A stretch of DNA of 64,000 nucleotides from Acanthosepion esculentum (Eukaryota > Mollusca > Cephalopoda > Sepiida > Sepiidae), in assembly GCA_964036315.1 (NCBI GenBank), contig OZ038485.1, positions 95,893,611 through 95,957,610 on the forward strand, given 5' to 3'. The notes beneath the pieces are model-generated. The model made no database searches. It was not told the DNA's origin and saw nothing but the letters and a program-made list of their open reading frames with translations. This document shows, one piece after another, positions 58,490 through 64,000 of the stretch; the stretch's first letter is position 1, and each line of letters begins with the position of its first letter. Made by a program: the position numbers and the translations under genes.

Positions 58490-58690
58490 TGCCATTTCTT
58501 TCTGCGGTAGACCAGTGCCAGCCAAGGTTATAGAACCCGGTCTGTTCTGCTATGTAGCCATAGCTATAGAAGAGGATCCATATTTTTTCCAAGGGTATTA
58601 GCACATAAGTGAATATAATGGATTCATCTGGAATCCAAACTTGGCTCTACGATTCCTCAATCCGAGCCGCTATCCATTACTCCACCATAT
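58490..58690 (-). repeat. tRNA-derived SINE, family A, minus copy
   Basis: Plus-strand words aatccgagccgctatccatt and ccaagggtattagcacataa are the reverse complement of the family A head and body (compare 38739-38870). Confidence 0.78.
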
Positions 58691-58894
58691 ACATTTCCAA
58701 AAACAGTCTTGTAGGTTATTTCTTTTCCTTATGTAAGATTTGCACAAAACTAAATGGGTGCAAATCATTTTCAGTGCTTGATGTGGTTGTTTTAGAATTC
58801 ATTAACCATCTTTGTTGTATAATATCAATTCTTTTCAAGTAATGTCTTTCTTTGATTACTATCTCAAATTTTTATTTTATTTTATTTTTTTTAT

Positions 58895-59150
58895 TTCCAT
58901 TAATTCACCCCAAGCAAGGCCTTAATACTACTAAGAAGTAAGGAGCTACCATAAGTGAAAGAGAAGGAAAAGACTTCAGAAGGAACTGGAAAGCCAGTAA
59001 TAGTATAAATTTCAGAATTTTGAGCAAAGACTTTAAGAAGTATAGAGTTGAAATAGAATTTAGAAGGGGCAGGTAACCCAATCCTAAATGGGGAAACAAG
59101 GGATAAACTTCTACTTTTGTTCAAAAGACAGAAAAGGAGTAGGATCTGAA
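58895..59150 (-). mobile_element. LINE-tail short retroposon (family T), longest copy
   Basis: Tail ttcaccccaagcaaggcctt, body with actggaaagccagtaatagt and gagttgaaatagaatttaga, far end gataaacttctacttttgtt. No tRNA, 5S or 7SL-like head is visible. Confidence 0.72.
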
Positions 59151-59447
59151 TGACAAGTTTGACTTATTGACTTATGTGAAGATTGGTAAAACAAACCATT
59201 TTTGACAAATCCAATCATTCTCTGTATCATATCTATATTCTGCTTGTCATTTCACATTTTTAATTTTCTTAGAAAAACCATATCAAAGAAAATGTTGTCA
59301 ATGAAATAAAAAATGCCAAATTTAGTATATTTGGGCAGTAATTATTATTTTTTAAACATCTATTGTTAAAAGCAATAGACATTTTATGCTTATTAAAATT
59401 GATTTTTTTTGTTTTTTTTTTATAATATATGAATATCCTGGTTATGT

Positions 59448-59578
59448 TTGGATAAATTGGCCAAGATTCATGATATGTAATTCAAGCTTCTTGGATAAAT
59501 TGGCCAAAATTCATGATAGGTAATCCAAGCTTCTTGGATAAATTGGCCAAAATTCATGATATGTAATCCAAGCTTCTG
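59448..59578. repeat. 43-bp tandem repeat, about 3 copies
   Basis: Units start at about 59450, 59493 and 59536 and carry ggataaattggccaa and gtaatccaagcttct. Units differ at only a few positions. Confidence 0.92.
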
Positions 59579-59579
59579 A

Positions 59580-60001
59580 CTCAGCTGAGTCATCATTGGA
59601 GGATGTCTGTAGCAAAAGAGAAATTGTTTTTAAGATGTAGATTGTACCAATATTCTTTTTTTTGTCTAAGTGCCATTTTTTGGTGGTGGGGAGGTATAAA
59701 TAAAGCAAAATGCAGTAAGTTATGACAGCAACATGTAATAAACCAACCATTTGACCAATATTTATAGTAGCATATATTTAATCTTATTCATGTGTGTTTC
59801 AAAAAAGTCAATATATTCAGCCACCATTATCATCACTGTTTGTGATCTGGTACCTGTAAAATTCATTTTATTCATAGTATATTAAAACCCCAATCCATTC
59901 ACAAGTTCTTGTATTGTAAATGTAATTGCTTATAGTAATTTTGCTATTTTATTTTTTGTGTTTTGTTACTACAAAATGCAAAACATTGTTTCTGTATGAG
60001 C

Positions 60002-60040
<39 letters not shown>

Positions 60041-60940
60041 ATTATGCAGCAAACTTAGTCTTTTGTATCTGCAGCAGAATTCCCTTTTATGGCAAATTAC
60101 TAAAATTTGTTAAACTATCTTCCTTTTTTCTTTTTTTTATATTTTGTCTGCTGCATTTTCTTCCTCAGCTCTACAACAATATTTTTTTTTTAAAATGACT
60201 GGTGCTTTATCTATTTTAAGGATGTGGGATGAGATGAATTCAGTATGAACAAATGTAACCTGACACGATTTAACATATTTATTGTGTAGCACTCTGTCTT
60301 GAAAATATATAACCAAAACAGAATGTTAAACAAATCTTTGTTGGAGGAATCTTTTTGGGACATTCTCTATGTATAAATTGGGAAGAAAAAAAATATAGAT
60401 ATATATAAATGTGAAGTAAAGAGTGCAGTTAGATGTGGTTGATTGCTAGGTGGAGATTTGGGTCAACACAATTTGAATTGTCTTTGTTGCTACCTATGCT
60501 GCTGTTGCTTCTCCCCCTTTCTGTCTCTAGACCTTTTCTTACCTACTTTATTCTTCTTTACCTTTTCATGGAAATAAAGAAAACACATTTTCTCTTGCCC
60601 TTCTCCAAAACCCGTTTTACTTTTAATTTTGCTTATTTCTTTGCAGTAGTGAAATATGATCTTGCATTTGTAGTTTAACTACAAAAAAGTCGTTTTTTTG
60701 CCGAGGTTGTCCCATCATATCCCCTTCACCAAATAGCAGTGTGTTAGTTTCACAATCCATTGTTAGATTATTTCTTTCGCTTTTTCACCAAATTAGCTTA
60801 ATGAATTCTTCTGGTGATGGCTAACGTGCTAGCCTTGCTATTAATTAGTTTAATTCTCATTGAGTAGCCCTTTTGTTGTTATATTTGATATCTATATGTT
60901 GGAAAAAATATATGCCAAAGTGGAAAAACGTTTTTGTGCG
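59580..60940. other. No recognised gene; T run
   Basis: A T run lies at 60005-60036. AT-rich, no family recognised. Confidence 0.55.
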
Positions 60941-61140
60941 ACTTGTTTCATCCTTTCAGACTTCATTGGCTAAATTTGTTACGTTGGTGAGACTTCACAT
61001 GTGCATAAATGAGGGATGATGAGAATTTTAATATTGTTCTTTTTTTGTACATAATCTAGCTGATTTAATGTAGATTCTTTTTCTTTTTGTTTCCATCACT
61101 TTTGTTATTAGATGTCCCACATTGTGGTAATAGAAGATCT
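60930..61140 (-). mobile_element. Arm and centre of the hammerhead-like foldback family
   Basis: 60945-60969 is the minus-strand hammerhead-like box (CCAATGA...GAAAC). The adjacent sequence (taaatttgttacgttgg; catcacttttgttatta) matches the arm and, in the opposite orientation, the centre of 3862-4172. The second arm is missing. Confidence 0.6.
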
Positions 61141-61429
61141 GTCAGGAATGGTGAAATGCTGCAAGAACAGTTAAAGGTTTTAATTTAATCTGTGGATAAA
61201 TGATTACCTGTCTGACAGTGGATTGTCTCTCTATAGCCCTGATATGATTTATTTAGACTGATCAAAGTTTAAAGCCACCTCCTGGTAATTTTTTAAATTG
61301 GCCCCAAAAGTAGTTGTTTTGTACTTTAAATAAGAGAAAATTATTATACGAAAAGAAAGTGAAACATGATTTTTAAAAATTTTTTTTATTATTAGAGATT
61401 TTATTACCGTAAAAAGAAAAAGCATTTTA

Positions 61430-61690
61430 TGATTAAATTTTGCTCTCGTCAAAATATCCTCCTTTAGCCTTGATTCCTGCAGCACATGTTTTTGGCATTC
61501 ATTGCAAAAGTTTCTCAAAGTATATGTTTGATAATTGATCGATCCATTCTTTTTTCAATGACTCTAAGAGCTCTTTTTCATTTTTTTCAAAACTCTTTTA
61601 TCAAGTTCATCCTATGCTAATTCTGGGAATGGCTTCAGACTTTTGAACTGTATTGTATTTCCAACCCTTGAATCCATCTGATATATCAAT
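61430..61690 (-). pseudogene. Tc1-like transposase C-terminal relic
   Basis: Minus-strand frames give ELDKRVLKKMKK (about 61570-61610) and, across frameshifts, a MPKTCAAGIKAKGGYFDES-like end (about 61440-61500), the C-terminus of Tc1-like transposases. Upstream catalytic parts are absent. Confidence 0.6.
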
Positions 61691-61699
61691 ATAAAAAAA

Positions 61700-62985
61700 T
61701 TTTTTTTTTTTCTATGAATTTTGAATTATTTTCTATTTTAAGTCTATTGTCTTGTAACATTTGGATTTAAATATTAAATCAATGTAAATCTTTACCTGAT
61801 GAAGAAATAGAAGTTCTGAAGCATATACTGACATCCAATAAAAAATACAATATACAGGTCAGAAATTTCTAATCATTATATGGTTTATACAATCATTTTC
61901 TCAATGATTAAAAATAGTTTCAATCAAATGAGCTCTGTATATTATGAAAAAAGACCATCAGATCTTACAGGCTGGTGCTAAAGAATCACAAAGAACTTTA
62001 TCAGAAACCCATCACTTGAAGACTTCCAAGAGCAGCAACAAATAAAATAGATAGCACATGTTACTCAAAGAGGAAATAATGACAGAATCAAAAGTTGACT
62101 TTCCACACTACTTTAAACAAAAGGTTAGGAATGAACCTCCATCAATACTAGAAAGAATAATAATAGTAGACTTGAAAAACTGTGGGGGTGGGGGGAATTA
62201 TAAATTTCAACTGACATTAAGGTTAGCTATTCAGCCAATGAATGTTTCCTTATAAGAGAATGCCTAATGCAACATTACTGAAGGAATTGAAAAAGAAAAA
62301 ATAACCTAGAAATATTATTTTTAATTTATTGAATTTAATTGAAATTTTAAGATGAAATTTTTTTTATCAGTAAACTGACTTGGTGAGATTTGGTTTGTGT
62401 AGTCATTACATAAATACACACAACTATCATTGAATTCAATGATCGATCAAAGAAAATTAAATCATAATTTTTGGAGAAAGATGAGATATTTTGACTTAGG
62501 CATCACTATTTGTCTCCATGAAATGGTTTTTTGAATGTCAGTATTATTTATTATGGTCTGCCAAAGATGCATTAGTAACTTTGCCAAAAGTTTTTAGCAA
62601 CAACTGTAAAAACATGCCATCCCCCCCTCCTATATTTAGCACATGGATAAAGTTATCTAAGATTAATGAATTGATAATAAAGCGCTGTTTATTCTCAGAA
62701 TGCCTCGTTGGTATATCTCATGATTAGCCTCAAGGTAAAATTGGAAGGTATTACAAATTAGATAGTGCCATTAACTTAATTTTGAATTTTAATTGCCTTC
62801 ACATTTTTATTGTCATATTTATTTTATTTATTTATCATAATTAGGAAAATGTCTACATTCTGTCTGGGTAGGCAAGGTAGAGAGTATCTATCCAGATTAA
62901 AAATTATAAAGGTTATTTACTAAATATAAAAAGTAAGATTCCTAGTTTAGACTGTCATAATTCTCCTGTGCGTTTCACCATTAGT
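61700..62985. other. No recognised feature
   Basis: AT-rich sequence. Short open frames (62058-62255, 62518-62727) match nothing known. Confidence 0.5.
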
Positions 62986-62989
62986 GTAT

Positions 62990-63690
62990 GTGATCTGAAC
63001 TGGCATCTCGGCTCCAGTCACTTTCCCACCACTGTAACATAGCTTCCCTGTACTTTTTCTATAAATATTTTCATGGTAATTGTCCTAATGAACTTTCCTC
63101 TGTGTTACCTAGACTTTATAAATTTATGTGCAGTACTAAATTCACATGAAACACATTTGTTTACTTCTCTATGTTATTAATAATGGTCGCTATGAGTGTG
63201 TTGTGCATTTTAACAAAATGTTGAAAATTTCAGTTACAGTTATGAAAAGAAATTGCAAGAGGCTGACAGGTAAGCAAAAAACAATATACTATCTGGTGGC
63301 AAAAGCTGATGGTGGCGCTAGAAGTGGCAGTACCACCTTAGCTACCGAAACTGTTACCTCCCCAGGTTAATGGCTGATGAGGGCAGGGTATCATATGTAT
63401 GTAGAGAATTGGTGGCAAGGCCTCATCATTTTATAGTTGAAATGGTTAGATGTAAATTGTAAGTTCTATGCTAACAGTTTCTTCTCTTTCACTTTTTGCT
63501 TGTAGAACTCTTCTGGATTTTTGCTTTCCAGTCGACTTTGATCTTCAAAAATACAATGCCAATCACAATCTGATGTCTTTTTATTTTAATTCCTCTCCTT
63601 AATACTGTTTTCTTTTTCTCATATTCTCTCACCCTTAGTAACCCGTTGTGTCTTAGTGTCTTTATTGCTATGCTTGGGATGAAATAGCAA
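62990..63690 (+). pseudogene. CR1/Jockey-like LINE 3' end with a 0.27-kb insertion
   Basis: 62995-63142 and 63417-63690 match consecutive parts of the LINE end (ttctataaatattttcatgg; cctcatcattttatagttga; final tgcttgggatgaaatagc). About 274 bases (63143-63416) are inserted between them, bounded by aaatt/aatt. Confidence 0.78.
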
Positions 63691-64000
63691 GTGTGTGTGT
63701 AATAGATGTCAGGATATCTAGTTTAAGGATGTTGCTTCAAGCTACAATTGATAATATGCCTTCACATTTTATATACACATATTTATAAATATATGGTTGT
63801 CATTGGATCAAGGCTGTTTGATGTTAACAATCTGTATAATGATGCACCTTCTATGGTTGACTCCAAACAATCACATGGGTAATTGTCAGTGGGTGAGTAA
63901 GTGAATGGCAAAAAGAAAAAGTGATGTTTCATTTTGAGAAAGAACTTCTTCAGACTAATAATGATTTTATTGATGGAATCGGTCTTGGGTGTATTCAAAG
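63690..64000. other. No recognised feature
   Basis: Nothing supported at the right edge; the 71-codon minus frame (63783-63998) matches nothing known. Confidence 0.45.

Noticed and set aside
61785..61830. cctgatgaagaaatag as another hammerhead-like motif
   Set aside because: No GAAA box at the right place and no stem II pairing.
1..64000. CRISPR array, operon or bacterial features
   Set aside because: Tandem repeats lack spacers; introns, SINEs and LINEs show eukaryotic DNA.

Overview
This is eukaryotic, AT-rich, non-coding-dominated DNA. It has long dinucleotide tracts, poly-A/T runs, broken transposons of many classes and no operons. The density of tRNA- and 5S-derived SINEs, the decayed CR1/Jockey-like, RTE-like, I-like and Penelope-like retroelements, and one small exon flanked by very long non-coding DNA suggest a mollusc with a large genome. 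An octopus or another cephalopod is the best guess; this is inference from repeat style, not a database match.

Host coding content is minimal. The only confident host exon is a 117-nt internal exon (55175-55291, + strand, phase 0/0) encoding an N-terminal part of a kinesin-3-like motor domain. Two weaker exon-like segments (16478-16551 and 32330-32460) have good splice signals but no recognisable product. If the kinesin gene extends upstream, much of the window may be its introns.

Layout. 0.2-1.2 kb: mariner transposase relic. 3.8-5.3 kb: foldback element with hammerhead-like arms, then an RTE-like LINE (minus). 6.8-8.0 kb: Penelope-like reverse transcriptase relic. 10.1-10.85 kb: inverted Penelope-like fragment ending in a hammerhead-like motif. 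11.5-12.2 kb: RTE-like LINE with a nested insertion. 17.7-24.7 kb: a SINE, nested RTE-like and CR1/Jockey-like LINEs, and copies of a ~0.37-kb retroposon with clear target-site duplications. 28.7-29.4 kb: 5S/tRNA composite SINE inserted in another repeat. 31.6-41.1 kb: SINEs, foldbacks and a deleted mariner copy. 41.65-42.65 kb: short piggyBac element with TTAA ends. 42.8-50.8 kb: more retroposons and a CR1/Jockey-like LINE (minus). 53.9-58.7 kb: SINEs, the kinesin exon, Tc1-like and I-like fragments. 58.9-64 kb: LINE tails, a 43-bp tandem repeat, a Tc1-like C-terminus and a LINE 3' end.

The elements form an interacting community. Two groups of short retroposons share 3' tails with LINE 3' ends in the same window, suggesting which LINE mobilised which short element. 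Nested insertions with duplications (GTATATCCC, GCATATAACTC, CAGAAATT) give relative ages. The most unusual items are the fused 5S rRNA/tRNA SINE and two families of hammerhead-like motifs, one of which shows compensatory changes in stem II.
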